A DNA stretch of 64,000 nucleotides from Xanthomonas theicola (GCF_014236795.1 NZ_CP049017.1:288001-352000); one strand, 5' to 3'. Positions 10,701 to 19,362 are shown, counted from the stretch's first letter. Program-made: numbers and translations. Notes: generated from the sequence alone by a model not told the origin.

Positions 10701-13700
10701 CCACCCCGGTCGCGCGGCGATGCTCGTCCAGCGCCCCGCCGATGGCGGCATCGCCATCGCTGTAGATCAGGCCGCGATCGGTGTTGGTCAGTTGGCCGAC
10801 GCCCAGGTCCAGGCGCTCGCGTGCGGCCACGGTGGCGACACGGGTGGCGCCGGCGATGGTCTCGGCACGGTTCTGCAGCGTGCCGGCGGCGATCGCGACA
10901 TGGTCGCCATAGATGCGCCCGGTGCCGACGTTGTCCAGGGTTGCCGCTTGCAGATGGGTGACCGCGCCGTCGATCAGGCCGCGGTTGATCAACTGGCCGC
11001 CGGTCTGGACATGGGTGACGCCCTGGCTGGTGATCTCGCCGCTGGCGGCGTTGTCGACGTTGCGTGCGGACAGGTCGATGTTGCCCGCGCGCAGGATGCC
11101 CTGGTTGCCGAGGTCGCCATCGGTGTGGATGGCCAGCGTGCCGTTGGCGATCATCTGGCCGGTGTTGGTCAGGCCCTCGCGCAGGGTCAGGGTGAGGTTG
11201 TTCTGCGAATGCACCTGGCCGTCGCCGCTCAGGTTGCGTGCGGTGAGGCGCTGGTTGCCGTCCGAGCGCAGCAGGCCCGCGCCGTTGGCGACCGTATCGG
11301 CACGCATGTCCAGGCTGCCGCCGGACGAGATCTGGCCGCCGGCATTGTCCAGTCCCGAGACCAACTGCAGGTTGGCCGCCCCGTCGGTGACGACCTGCCC
11401 TTGCCGGTTGTCCAGCGTCTGCGCCTGCAACTGCAGTTGCCCTGCCTGCAGGCCGAGCGCGGCGCCGTCGATACGGGTGTTGCGGTTGTCCACGCTGGAT
11501 GCGTTCAAGGTCAGCAAGCGGCCAGCAGCCACCAGGCCGGCCTGGTTGTCGAGTGCGCCACCCAGCGTGAGGTCCAGGTTCTGGCCGCCCTGAAGCCGGC
11601 CGCCCGCGTTGTTCATCGCCGCAGCGGTCAAGACGAGGTTGCCCGCTGCACTCAACGCACCTGCCGCGCCGTTGTCGACACTGGCCACCGCCACGCGCGC
11701 ATCGCCTTGTGCGAACAGTGCGCCGCCGCGGTTGTCCAGGGCGCCACCGTCCACTTGCAGGCGGCCGCCCGCCAGGATGCCGCCGTTGGCGCCCGAGCCG
11801 GTATTGGTGATGGATTGGCCATTGGTGTGCAGCAGCAGCTCGGCCCGCGACTGCAGGCGCCCGCCGGCGTTGTCGAGCGCGCCGCTGCGGATGTCGAGTG
11901 TGCCGACCTGGCTGCCGATGGTGCCGCTGGTGTTGTCCAGCGCCTGCGCGCGCGTATCGACCACGGCACTGCCGCCGATCACGCTGCCGGCACGGTTGGA
12001 AAGCCCCGCGCCTTGCAGACGCAGTGCGTTTGTGGCCTGGAGGGTTCCGCCGTTGTTGCCGATCGCGTTGTCGGTGACGATCGCGAGGTCGGTACCGGCG
12101 ACGACGGTGCCGGCCGCGTTGTCGAGCGTGCCGGCGTCCACGGTGAGTGCACCGGCGCTGGACACGACGCCCTGCGCGCGGTTGTCGAGCACTCCATCGA
12201 CGTCCAGCTGCAAGCCGCTGCCGGCCGCGTGCAGCGTGCCGGCCTGGTTGTCGACGCCGGCCGCATCGATGCGGCCGGCGCCGGCGAGCAGGATCTTGCC
12301 TTGCTGGTTTTGCAGCGCCTGTGCGATGGTCAGCGCCGAATGTCCGCGGCCAGCGGCCTGCAACGTTCCCCGGGCATTGATCAGCGTCCGCGCAGTCAGC
12401 GCCAGCAGGCCGTTGCCGCCGATGCTGCCGCCCGCGTTGTCCAGCGTGCCGCCCACGGTGAGCCTGAGCAACTGATCGCCGCTGGCGGTCAGTTGGCCGC
12501 CAGCGGTGGTGAGGGTGCCGGTGTCGACCGTGATGGTGCGTGCCGAGGTGGCGGCGTTGCGCAGGTCGGTGCGCTGACCGGTCACGCGCAGCGTGCCGTT
12601 GCTGATCAGCTTGCCGGCATTGCCGGTCAGTGTCTGCGCGTCGATCTGCAGCAGGCCGCTGCCGGCGTGCTGGATCGTGCCTTGGGTGTTGTCGAGCAGC
12701 GTGCTGTTCAGCGCCAGGTCGCCATTGCCGGCGAGTGTGCCACCGGCGTTGTTCAAGACGGTGGCGTGGATGTTGCTGGCGCCGTTGCCGCTGGCGACGA
12801 TGCGCCCGCCGCGGTTGTCCAGGGTCTGCACCTGCAGGTCCACGCGGTCGGCGCCGATGTTCGCCTGGCGGTGATCGACATCGGTGGCCGTCAAGGACAG
12901 CGCGCCGGTGCTGGCGATCGTGCCCTTGCTGCCATCCACGCGTGCGGCCACGATCTCCAGGCCCTGTGTCCCGGAGTGGCTGAGCGTGCCTTCCGCATTG
13001 ATCAGGTGATCTGCACCGACGTGCAGCGTGGTGCCGTTGCTGGCGATCCGGCCACGGGCATTGTCCAGTGGCCCGGTGACCTCGATGCGGCTGTCGGCGC
13101 TGCCGGCAGCGGTGAGGGTCCCGCCACGGTTGGACAGCGCCGCGGCCCGCAGCGCGAGCGCGCCATTGCCGGCGATGCTGCCGCCGTCGTTGTCCAGCGT
13201 CCCGCGCAAGCGCACGTTCAAGGCGTCGTTGCCGGTCGCGCTCAGGCTGCCGCCAGCGGTGCGCAGGCTGTCGGCGGCTATATCGATGTGCTCGGCCTGG
13301 GTGGTGCTGCCTGCGCCCAGATCGAAGCCGCCGCCGCGCAGTTGCAACGCGCCCAGGCTGAGCAGTTTGCCGCCCGCGCCTTGTAGCGTATCTGCGGCAA
13401 TGCTCAGCATCCCGCTGCCAGCATGTTCGATCGCGCCTGCACGGTTATCCAGTGTGGACGCACGCACGCTGAGGTCGCCGCTGGTGGCAACGCGGCCGCC
13501 TTGGCGGTTGTCCAGCAGGGTGGTTGCGCGGACCTGCAATGCCGCGCCATTGGCGGCCAGGACGCTGCCGCCGCGATTGATGAGGGCGCCGGCTTGCAGC
13601 GACACCGCACCATTGCCGGAGATCGTGCCGGCGCTGTTGTCCAGGCTGCCGCCCACGATCACGCTGGCAGGTTCGCGACCGGCCGCCAGCACCGAGCCGC

Positions 13701-16140
13701 GTTGGTTGTCGAGCGATCCGGCCTCGATGCGGACGCCGGCATTGCTGGCGAGGCTGCCGTCGCGGTTGTCCAGGCGATCGCGCACCGTCAGTTGCAGCGC
13801 CTGATTTCCCAGTGAGACAAGGTTGCCGCCGGCGGTGGTGAGTGCGTCGGCTTGAATCTGGATCTGCTGCGCGGAGGTGGTGCCATCGGCAAGATCGACA
13901 CCGCCGCCGGTCACGGCCAATCCACCGTTGCTGCGCAGACGGCCACCGCGTCCTTCGAGCGCGTCGGCAGCGATGCTCAGCAGGCCGGTGCCGGCGTGTT
14001 GAATCTGACCACCGGCATTGCCGAGCGTGCCGGCGCGCAGGCTCAGGTCGCCATTGCCGGCGATGGTGCCGCCATCGCCGTTGTCCAGACGCCCGCCGAC
14101 CTGCAGCGTGGACGCCTGCGGCCCGGTCGACAGCAGCGAGCCGCCGCGGTTGTCGAAATTGCCGGCCTGCAAGGTCAACTGCGTGGTGCTCAACGCGGCA
14201 TTGCGATGCTCGACCGCGCCCGCGCGCCAGCTGAGCGCGCCCAGCGTGGCGATGCTGCCGCCGGCACCGGACCAGTCCTGCGCGGCCAGTGCCAGCCCCT
14301 GCGTGCCTGCGTGTTCGATGCGGCCGCCCGCGTTGGCGACGGACCGCGCCGCGAGCTGCAGTGCCGCCGCATTGCTGGAGAGCACGCCGCGTGTGTTGTC
14401 CAGCAGTCCGCGCACTTGCCATGTCGCTGCGCCAAGACCGCCATGGCGCAGCTCGCCGCCGCGATTGCTCAGCGATTGGGTGTCCAGGCGTAGCGCGTTC
14501 GCCACGTTGAGGCGGCCTGCATCGTTGGCCAGCGCACCGAGCTGCAGGTCGGCATCGCCAGAGACGTTGAGCGTGCCGGCACGGTTGAGCAGATCGCCGC
14601 GCGCGCTCAGCGCGGCCACGCCAAGCCGGCCGCCGCTGTTGTCCAGGCCATTGGCGACCGACACCGATACATCGCCGCCCCCACCGATGCGGCCGCCATC
14701 GTTGTCCAGTAGGCCGGCGATGTTCAGTACGCCCGCCGCCAGCGGGGCGACGACCGGCGCTTGGCCGTTTCCAGGAGGCGTGACGGTGCCGCTTCCTCCA
14801 TTGCTGCCACTGTTATCGGGAGTTCCGCTTCCGTTGTTGCCGCCTGTCGCGGGCGCGGTGCCCGCACCGGTCGAAGCAGTGCCCACTGCGCCGATGCTGC
14901 CCTCTGCGCGATTGCTCGCGCTGCCTGCGCTCAACCCGAGCGCCTGCACGCCGGTCTGCTCGATGCTGCCGCGCTGGTTACGCAGTGCCGTCGCGTCGAT
15001 CTGCAACCGCTGCGCGTTCAAGCTGCCACCGCGATTGTCCAGATCGGCCGCCGTGGCCACGCGCAATTCGCGCGCGGCACTGAGCGTGCCGGCGTTGGCG
15101 ATCCCGCCGCTGGCACTGATGCGCGTGTCCTGCTGCGATTGCAGCGCGCCGGTGTTCTCGAGCCGGCCATCGACCGTCACCACCAGTTCGCCAGCCTGCG
15201 CGCCGATGTTGCCCGCGTTGCGCACGCCGACCCCATTTTCGTTGCCGACCAGCCAGATCTTGTTGGCGAACATGCCGCCTAGCGCGCCGACGTCCAGCGC
15301 GAACGCCGGCGCCGGGCCGGCGGCGGCCTGTGCCGCGACCCGGCCTTGGTCGGCGCCGACCTCGTTGCTGCCCAGGCTGGCCTGCAAGCCATTGGCCCAG
15401 ATCCCGGCGTTGACCTGCAGCGAGCGGCTGATCAGGTCGGTGTAGTCGGCACGGCGGGTGTCCAGGCCGGCGCCTTCGATCCGGATCGCGCCACCGCTCA
15501 CCCGGTAGCCTTCCAGCGACCCGCCCGCCAGGATCGGCGTGCCGGTGGTCAGCGTCACCCGGCTGGCGTTGAGGAAGCCGCCGCCGTCGACCTGGATGCC
15601 GGCCGGGTTGGCGATGACGACCTCGGCGCGCTGACCGGCCACCTCGATGTAGCCGTTGAGCCGGCTGGCCGGGCCGTTGACCTCGTTGAGGATCACCTTG
15701 GCGCTGCCGGTGGCCAGCCACGGATTGCCCTGCACCCAGCCGCCGAGCTGGGTCTGGGCCTGCCCGCGCGCGTTGTTGAGGATGGCGCCTTCGCGGCCGA
15801 CGTCGAACTGCGCATAGCGGTTGCGCGACACGCCGGCCGCCGAGGGCGTGGTGACGTTGACCAGCGGTACGCCATTGGGCGCGGTCAGCACGGCCGGACG
15901 TTCGCTGCCGGGCGCGGCGCGATCGCCGACCAGGCGCCCGGCCGACTGCGCCTGGGCGCTGACGACCACAGCGCCCCAGCCGAGCGCGCACCACACCGCC
16001 ATGCGCAGCGGGGCGATCGCCGGCGGCGCCACCGCCGCGCCGCCGGCGCCGGCGTTCGCGCCCGGGGCGTGCGCCAGTTCCGAGGCCACCTGCCAGACCC
16101 GCAGCGCGCGGTTGAAGACCAGACGGTAGAGACGATTCAT
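4780..16140 (-). CDS. fhaB: Filamentous haemagglutinin / CdiA-type exoprotein (TpsA) with C-terminal HNH-like nuclease toxin
   Basis: A 3786-residue two-partner-secreted surface protein. It begins with an extended signal peptide (MNRLYRLVFNRALRVWQVAS...), cleaved near VVVSAQAQ. The TPS haemagglutination-activity domain follows (residues about 75-330, with NPAGIQVDGGGFLN). Then come long FHA-1 'LDNRGG' repeats (about 330-1800), a non-repeat region with a CTTNC pair and a YP-like segment (about 1830-2180), FHA-2-type repeats (about 2480-3130), and a glycine/alanine-rich pretoxin region with NEDTNNRQLHQ near 3450. The last about 120 residues look like an HNH nuclease: HVDH (His3689, His3692), NLQPM (Asn3722) and NCSKG (3731-3735). 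It is exported by the FhaC encoded 19 bp upstream and probably delivers the nuclease into neighbouring cells on contact. The toxin tip is less GC-rich than the rest. An adhesin role is an alternative or additional function. Confidence 0.93.
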   Translation of the reverse strand: MNRLYRLVFNRALRVWQVASELAHAPGANAGAGGAAVAPPAIAPLRMAVWCALGWGAVVVSAQAQSAGRLVGDRAAPGSERPAVLTAPNGVPLVNVTTPSAAGVSRNRYAQFDVGREGAILNNARGQAQTQLGGWVQGNPWLATGSAKVILNEVNGPASRLNGYIEVAGQRAEVVIANPAGIQVDGGGFLNASRVTLTTGTPILAGGSLEGYRVSGGAIRIEGAGLDTRRADYTDLISRSLQVNAGIWANGLQASLGSNEVGADQGRVAAQAAAGPAPAFALDVGALGGMFANKIWLVGNENGVGVRNAGNIGAQAGELVVTVDGRLENTGALQSQQDTRISASGGIANAGTLSAARELRVATAADLDNRGGSLNAQRLQIDATALRNQRGSIEQTGVQALGLSAGSASNRAEGSIGAVGTASTGAGTAPATGGNNGSGTPDNSGSNGGSGTVTPPGNGQAPVVAPLAAGVLNIAGLLDNDGGRIGGGGDVSVSVANGLDNSGGRLGVAALSARGDLLNRAGTLNVSGDADLQLGALANDAGRLNVANALRLDTQSLSNRGGELRHGGLGAATWQVRGLLDNTRGVLSSNAAALQLAARSVANAGGRIEHAGTQGLALAAQDWSGAGGSIATLGALSWRAGAVEHRNAALSTTQLTLQAGNFDNRGGSLLSTGPQASTLQVGGRLDNGDGGTIAGNGDLSLRAGTLGNAGGQIQHAGTGLLSIAADALEGRGGRLRSNGGLAVTGGGVDLADGTTSAQQIQIQADALTTAGGNLVSLGNQALQLTVRDRLDNRDGSLASNAGVRIEAGSLDNQRGSVLAAGREPASVIVGGSLDNSAGTISGNGAVSLQAGALINRGGSVLAANGAALQVRATTLLDNRQGGRVATSGDLSVRASTLDNRAGAIEHAGSGMLSIAADTLQGAGGKLLSLGALQLRGGGFDLGAGSTTQAEHIDIAADSLRTAGGSLSATGNDALNVRLRGTLDNDGGSIAGNGALALRAAALSNRGGTLTAAGSADSRIEVTGPLDNARGRIASNGTTLHVGADHLINAEGTLSHSGTQGLEIVAARVDGSKGTIASTGALSLTATDVDHRQANIGADRVDLQVQTLDNRGGRIVASGNGASNIHATVLNNAGGTLAGNGDLALNSTLLDNTQGTIQHAGSGLLQIDAQTLTGNAGKLISNGTLRVTGQRTDLRNAATSARTITVDTGTLTTAGGQLTASGDQLLRLTVGGTLDNAGGSIGGNGLLALTARTLINARGTLQAAGRGHSALTIAQALQNQQGKILLAGAGRIDAAGVDNQAGTLHAAGSGLQLDVDGVLDNRAQGVVSSAGALTVDAGTLDNAAGTVVAGTDLAIVTDNAIGNNGGTLQATNALRLQGAGLSNRAGSVIGGSAVVDTRAQALDNTSGTIGSQVGTLDIRSGALDNAGGRLQSRAELLLHTNGQSITNTGSGANGGILAGGRLQVDGGALDNRGGALFAQGDARVAVASVDNGAAGALSAAGNLVLTAAAMNNAGGRLQGGQNLDLTLGGALDNQAGLVAAGRLLTLNASSVDNRNTRIDGAALGLQAGQLQLQAQTLDNRQGQVVTDGAANLQLVSGLDNAGGQISSGGSLDMRADTVANGAGLLRSDGNQRLTARNLSGDGQVHSQNNLTLTLREGLTNTGQMIANGTLAIHTDGDLGNQGILRAGNIDLSARNVDNAASGEITSQGVTHVQTGGQLINRGLIDGAVTHLQAATLDNVGTGRIYGDHVAIAAGTLQNRAETIAGATRVATVAARERLDLGVGQLTNTDRGLIYSDGDAAIGGALDEHRRATGVARQIDNLGSTIEVAGDLDLQATAINNLRQNVVVTQTTTTLAPVRLDQPNWRHNGKNATSNIRSTSNYSAWEVYYLSPEDILEDTPYLTPDGYSVRRAVIRVTPKTSAYLFGRGGLYSASGERTRLDPRTGTLTVYYVGRRDRQANPDQVGAGAGDPFAELAKIEPGSPTFRYVSDTLRYSNTYGTCTTNCVQLWAQFTYTDPDRILSNPQGTGGGGLGDNEHHRMATRSVVEDVLQPGAGPEAVIHAGGAMRIGTDALRNAYARIAAGGDLAIGGLTRQASVTNLAYTLFRTHHFSNVSTAYNGTTRHWSNPSISEQIGQVGGAITSGGTLRIDVGDLSNLNQGRDAPNVQNGAALANLNLHGPQTAPTGTGAGAVRGPGGLAANAADRAIAAGTQAASGGSTGTVGSVGSSGPVSGARVVEAAGGSPDRIAMGTPDTRAPTGSLFTVRPSGGSYLVETDPRFTDHKTWLSSDYLLNQMGHSADTLQKRLGDGYYEQKLVREQIGQLTGRRFLEGYKSDEAQYQALLEAGATVGKAWNLRPGVALSAAQMAQLTSDIVWLVEQTIPLPDGRTTTALVPQVYLRLRPGDLDKGGALLAGAKVDLALAGGLENTGTIAGRQRVSIDAGRIEHLGGRISGDQVGLRAASDIRIEGATVTAVDALSVQAAGNVTVASTVETLTGDHQVATTQLERVAGLYVTGSHGHGVLSVAAGGDVTLQAAQLRNAGTDGVTQLVAGNNLNLSTQTLSHSTDTTANDRNVQRSREVTHLGTTVQGAGRVVLAAGNDLTLTAAQVSAGQALALQAGRDLNSAAAVDSSSRERSTVTKRNALATATYDETVRGTQLGAGGDIVMQAGRDLSLASTAAASQTGGIALAAGRDIALLATQEQHDAVVDKEVRKKEALSGKTVTTHDETHDRLAITGSLSGEQISVAAGNDLLSQGTQIVGTGDVVLAAGNNLTLETAQSTHSEAHDKKTVKTGLFGSGGIGVTLGKQTVKTEADIADVSHTGTTVGSLAGNVTLIAGNTLAITGSDVLALQGDLTAKAKDIAITEVHNTSSYDQRTAFKQGGLSVTLSAAALNLAQAAVSSADAGKQAAGDPRLQALAGASAAYSAYGAGRAASSALASGSAQGAAQAANVSIAVTVGGSQSQSQTQQRSSTAKGSTLQAGGNVHLIATGGGQDSKLLVRGSDVKAGNTLLLAADHDITLEAAQNTVEQHSTSKSKSAAVGVAVTYGAGGAAAGLTASASGAHGKADGMEVTQRNSHLSAGHAATIISGHDTTLKGAVLSADTVRAAIGGDLAIQSLQDTRTYASQDKAVGGSVTVGAGVSGSASYSSNQVNGDFASVTEQSGIQAGKGGFDLRVGGNTDLKGGVIASAPAAVAAGTNRLQTGTLTVSDITNTSRYDANGISLSGGYAAGGGKTGGEKTQTPPTTNKGSTWSWQNQGSGAQGAGAGYASKSGSDTALTTSGISGGAVAITDQAGQQARTGQSVQDTLAGLHRDVLTGDSANGLVKGWDGQKLQQQVSAGAEITATFGQQAGKAVGDYASHKASQLRAQGNAAEAAKWDEGGQYRVAAHTAMGLLGGGVQGALGAGAGASAARGLDAITKDLPEGVKQAVGAGLAAGLGAVAGGAGGAAGAFNEDTNNRQLHQVEIDWINQNAEAFASQEGISVEDAKRRLTVEAAAQVDATIAKQVGRDTVDTQALYFLHGNHSSYDWGQAFRATDKEYNDVHQFGTTLARNPAQFKQVYDALGSAGLSKNTLQELYHPELLAYASAGIGRDGQAIVESFTGDIGMGIGIARQLAQGDTQGAGTDIALAALPAIVAKPIGLIVRPVVKAAGETLWLNGKVISGSWANAKNELTWINPLTGAREVVPATAKVHVDHILPKNAIGAIDGFNDLPKSLKNEILNDPANLQPMLASPNCSKGCKVEGLGEGWSTWNGRPVSAEYKKYLDDSQAAFRGKVRRIVARYRAEGEVK

Positions 16141-16159
16141 GTCACTGTCCTTTGTGCGA

Positions 16160-17938
16160 TCAGTCGTGCCAGGAGAGGCTGAAGCCGAGCGTGGTGTAGG
16201 CGGTGGGGAAGTTGGCGGGCCTGCGCAGCGGCGAACCGGCGAAAGCGTCCAGCGAAAAATGCCGCCAGCCGCCGCGCAGGCCGAGCGCGATGCCGGCCAG
16301 GTGGTCGCCGGCCTGCCAGCGCGCCGACGGGCCGCCGATGCGGCCCTCGTCCGCGCCCAGGTAGGCCTCCAGCCCGCCGCCCACCGACAGGCTCAGTTCG
16401 TTGCGCAGCCACCAGCCGCGCTCGCCGCTGAGCGACAGCTCGCCATCGAAGCCGCGCACGCTGTAGCGCCCGCCGATCGCCCAACGGTCCTGCGGCGCCA
16501 GCGGCGTGCGGTTCCACTGCGCGCGCCAGGACGCGCTGTAGCGCAGGCGCTGGCTGCCGAACCGGAACGGCACGACCAGTTGCGCATCGGCGACGATCAG
16601 TTGCATCCGCGAGGTGCCTTCCAGCGGGATCCGCGGATCGAAGGCATGCGCCCGTTCCTCCGGCGCGCGCAGCGCGCCGAAGGCGCCGGTGCCACGTCGA
16701 TACGCGACGCTGGCGTCGAGCGTGGCCGCGCCCAGGAACTGGCGATGGGTCAGGCCGAACTCCCAGCCGGCGGTCGCCCGCCGCTGCACCTGGATCTCGG
16801 TGTCGTCGATGAAATTCCTCGACTGCCGCCACCAGCCGCGGGCATAGGCACCGGACTTGCGCTTGGCGTTGCGCAGCAGCAGGCGGTCGATCCGCACCTC
16901 GGCGTTGCCGCTGCGGCCGCTGTAGTCGTAACGCTCGAAGGCACCGGCCACGCGCTGGCTGTAGTCGTAGGCGCTGGCGGTGGCGCCGAACAACCAGTAG
17001 CCGTACGGAACGTCGTAGTGCGCGGTCCAACTGCCGGTGTGCTTGCCGCCACCGTTGAACACGCCCTTGCCCAGGCTGACGTAGAACAGCTCGTTGAGGC
17101 CCAGCGGGTTGTCCAGCGACAGCGTGGCGTTGGCCTGCAGCTTGCCCGTCGCCTCGCTGCCGGCATCGTCCAGGCTCAGGCTGGCGCGCACGCGCGCGCG
17201 CTGCTGCCAGGCGATCGCCAGGTCGCTCTCGCCGGGGCCCGCGCCCTGGCCGTCGGCCGGCGCGATCTGGATGTCGGCGGTCACCGTCGGCACGCGCTGG
17301 AAGTTCTCCAGGCCCTGTTCGATGTCGCGCAGGTTCAGCAGCCCGCCGCTGCGCGTGGGGACCGCGTTGGCGATCGCCGCGCGCGCCGACCCCGGATCGG
17401 TGAAGCGAATCGCATGCACGCGCCCGGCGACCAGCGACAGCCGCAACGTGCCGCCGTTGAGGTCCTGCGGCGCGGCCAGCACCCGCGTGGTCACATAGCC
17501 GCGCGCGACCACCGCGTTCTGCACCCGCTTCATCACCAGGTCGATGCCGTCGGTGCCCAGGCAGCGCCCGGTCGCCGGATCCGACGCGGGATCGGCCGCC
17601 TTCAGCGCCCAGCGGAAGGCGTCGGCCGCGGCGCCGTCGAGCACGATGCGCGCAATGCGGAAGCACGGCGATTCGTTCTGCGGCAGCCGCTCCATGCCTG
17701 CGCTCGGCGCACGCTCCAGGCGCACGTCCGGACGCGCTTCCTGCTGCTCGCGCAACGCCCGCTCGCGCTCCTGCTGACGCAATAGCGCCTGCGTCGCCGG
17801 ATCGTCCCCCTGCTGCGCCCAAGCCTGCCCGGCCACGCCCATCGACAGCACGATGCACCACGCAGCGCACGCGCGCGCCGTTCTCTCAGCCCCTGTCTCC
17901 ACGGAAAACTGCCGCCTGAACTGATGGAACGCCTGCAA
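16160..17938 (-). CDS. fhaC: FhaC/ShlB-family outer-membrane transporter (TpsB) for FhaB
   Basis: A 592-residue TpsB protein that secretes and surface-displays the FhaB encoded downstream. The hydrophobic export signal ends near GQAWAQ (about residue 42); a charged helix rich in Glu/Arg/Gln follows (QQERERALREQQE, the plug-linker helix). POTRA domains span about 90-240 (CFRIARIVLDG; GTLRLSLVAGRVHAIRF) and a 16-strand-type barrel fills the rest. Family marks include the barrel motif SVRGFDGELSLSGERGWWLRNEL and the C-terminal aromatic ending FSLSWHD. Length is typical (about 560-590). The longest frame opens with TTG at 17938; GTG at 17902 is an alternative that still leaves a complete signal peptide. 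No strong ribosome binding site decides between them. fhaC and fhaB are evidently one operon. Confidence 0.92.
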   Translation of the reverse strand: MQAFHQFRRQFSVETGAERTARACAAWCIVLSMGVAGQAWAQQGDDPATQALLRQQERERALREQQEARPDVRLERAPSAGMERLPQNESPCFRIARIVLDGAAADAFRWALKAADPASDPATGRCLGTDGIDLVMKRVQNAVVARGYVTTRVLAAPQDLNGGTLRLSLVAGRVHAIRFTDPGSARAAIANAVPTRSGGLLNLRDIEQGLENFQRVPTVTADIQIAPADGQGAGPGESDLAIAWQQRARVRASLSLDDAGSEATGKLQANATLSLDNPLGLNELFYVSLGKGVFNGGGKHTGSWTAHYDVPYGYWLFGATASAYDYSQRVAGAFERYDYSGRSGNAEVRIDRLLLRNAKRKSGAYARGWWRQSRNFIDDTEIQVQRRATAGWEFGLTHRQFLGAATLDASVAYRRGTGAFGALRAPEERAHAFDPRIPLEGTSRMQLIVADAQLVVPFRFGSQRLRYSASWRAQWNRTPLAPQDRWAIGGRYSVRGFDGELSLSGERGWWLRNELSLSVGGGLEAYLGADEGRIGGPSARWQAGDHLAGIALGLRGGWRHFSLDAFAGSPLRRPANFPTAYTTLGFSLSWHD

Positions 17939-17955
17939 CCGACGCGTGGCGTCGG
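17939..17955. promoter_or_regulatory. Perfect hairpin immediately upstream of fhaC
   Basis: CCGACGC-GTG-GCGTCGG forms a 7-bp perfect stem with a 3-nt loop directly abutting the TTG start candidate of fhaC. In RNA it would be a compact GC-rich hairpin next to the start, which could limit translation, or it could be a protein-binding palindrome. No T-tract follows, so it is not a typical terminator. Function is unknown. Confidence 0.3.
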
Positions 17956-18019
17956 CCCCCTGTGCGATCTATTGTGATGCGCCGGCGTGCCCGTGTCTGT
18001 AGGGAAAATCTTACCCCCC

Positions 18020-18520
18020 TGCAGATCGCCGCTGGCGGCGCGCCGGGACTGCACACACTGGACTGGCGGCATGCGCCTGCGCCCAGCGCACGCGGTCGGC
18101 GCCGCCGATCGCGCCGCTGCGCCGCGCCCGTTCGCGGCCCTGCCGCAGCAAGGCCAACGTCGGCATGTTGCGGATGCCCAAGCGCGCCGCCGGTGCCGGC
18201 GGCGCCTGCGTGTCCCGCTTGCCCAGGCGCATGTGCGGCTCCAGCGGCGGCGGCGGCGGCGTCGAACGGCGGGGCCATGGTCCGGCATGGGCCGCACCAC
18301 GGCACCCGGAAATCCACCCGCAACGGTAATGTCGCTGCGCTGGGGGTGGGCGGCGAAGGTGTCCGCGCTCAAGGCCAGCGGCGCGGCGCCGGACAGTGCG
18401 CGATGGCAGCGCCCGCAGTCGGCGCTGCCGCCAGGCGCGCGCCGGGACCCGGTTCAGCGCCTGGCAGTGCGGGCAGGCGCTGCCGCCGGGCGGCGCGTAG
18501 CGCTGCGCGTCCCTGGCCGT
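18020..18520 (-). pseudogene. trxC: Frameshifted thioredoxin-2 (trxC) remnant
   Basis: Pieces of a TrxC-type thioredoxin lie in order but in different minus-strand frames. The first zinc-finger half CPHCQALNRVPA is near 18470. The second half CGRCHRALSGAAPLAL continues to FAAHPQRSDITV (about 18435-18330). The active-site block VDFRVPWCGPCRTMAP lies near 18300. LEPHMRLGKRDTQ to IRNMPTLALLRQGRE and VRWAQAH end near 18060. At least three frame changes are needed, one at a (GCC)n run where slippage is likely. Intact TrxC is about 140-145 residues and would reduce disulfides in the cytoplasm; this copy cannot. If the assembly has indel errors the gene could be intact, but three independent shifts favour real decay. 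Confidence 0.75.
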
Positions 18521-18690
18521 GCGCCGCATGCCACCGTGGCGCCGGATCATGGCCGCGCGGCGGCACGGCGGCAGCGGCCGACGGCGGCGACGCCGACGCC
18601 GACGACAGCCGGTTCACGCTGCCGGACCATCCGATCCGCTGAATGCGACAGCCCGCGCGGCGGACCGGAAACGGCGACACGCGCCGACAC

Positions 18691-19362
18691 TCATTCCGCG
18701 ACCAGGCTGTAGCCCATGCCGCGTACCGAATGGATCTGGATGCGTCGGGTCTTTTCGCCGATGTTGCGGCGCAGGCGCGAGATCTGCGACTCCAGCGAAT
18801 TGGAACTCACCAGCCGGTCGTAGCCGTAGACGCGGGCCTCGAGGGAATCGCGCGGCACCAGCACGCCCGGACGGGCCATCAGCGCCGCCAGCACCAGGGC
18901 CTCGGTGCGTCGCAGCGGCAGTGGCTCGTCGTCGATCCAGAACGCGCGGCTGTCGGCGTCGTAGCTCAATGGTCCGAAGCGCTTGAGCTCGCGCCCGGTC
19001 ATCACCTCGTGACGCAGCGCATTGCGGATGCGCGCGAGCAGTTCGCGCGGCTCGAAGGGCTTTGCGATGTAGTCGTGGGCGCCCGATTCCAGGCCGGTCA
19101 CCTTGCTGTCCAGGTCCGCCAGCGCGGTGAGCAGGATGAAACGCTGCAGCCGCTTGTGGGCGCGGGCATGGGGGATGAGGGACAGCCCGTCGCCGTCGGG
19201 GAGCCGGCGATCGAGCAGGACCAGGTCGAAGTCGTTGTCCAGCACCAGGGTGCGGGCGATGGCCAGGGTGGGCGCCAGGTCCACCACGAAGCCCTGCTTG
19301 ACCAGGAAATGGGTCAGGGTCGTGGCGATCTCGTGCTCGTCTTCCACCAGCAGCAGGCGCAT
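18691..19362 (-). CDS. OmpR/PhoB-family two-component response regulator
   Basis: A 223-residue regulator. The receiver domain (1-115) has acidic residues at VEDE, the phosphoacceptor Asp in LVLLDRRLPDGDG (about residue 52), Thr in LLTALAD and Lys in IAKPFEPREL. The C-terminal winged helix (about 130-223) ends NSLESQISRLRRNI...RIQIHSVRGMGYSL, the OmpR DNA-recognition pattern. The ATG at 19362 lies 53 bp after the stop of the TonB-dependent receptor gene on the same strand, so they are probably co-transcribed. The cognate kinase is most likely the divergent sensor at 22906. Its target may be the receptor promoter itself; that is inference. Confidence 0.9.
   Translation of the reverse strand: MRLLLVEDEHEIATTLTHFLVKQGFVVDLAPTLAIARTLVLDNDFDLVLLDRRLPDGDGLSLIPHARAHKRLQRFILLTALADLDSKVTGLESGAHDYIAKPFEPRELLARIRNALRHEVMTGRELKRFGPLSYDADSRAFWIDDEPLPLRRTEALVLAALMARPGVLVPRDSLEARVYGYDRLVSSNSLESQISRLRRNIGEKTRRIQIHSVRGMGYSLVAE

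Noticed and set aside
9616..13386. A 1256-codon plus-strand frame inside fhaB
   Set aside because: It is the complement of the FHA repeat region; the apparent repeats (VVQR..., GVVER) are mirrors of the LDNRGG coding repeats.
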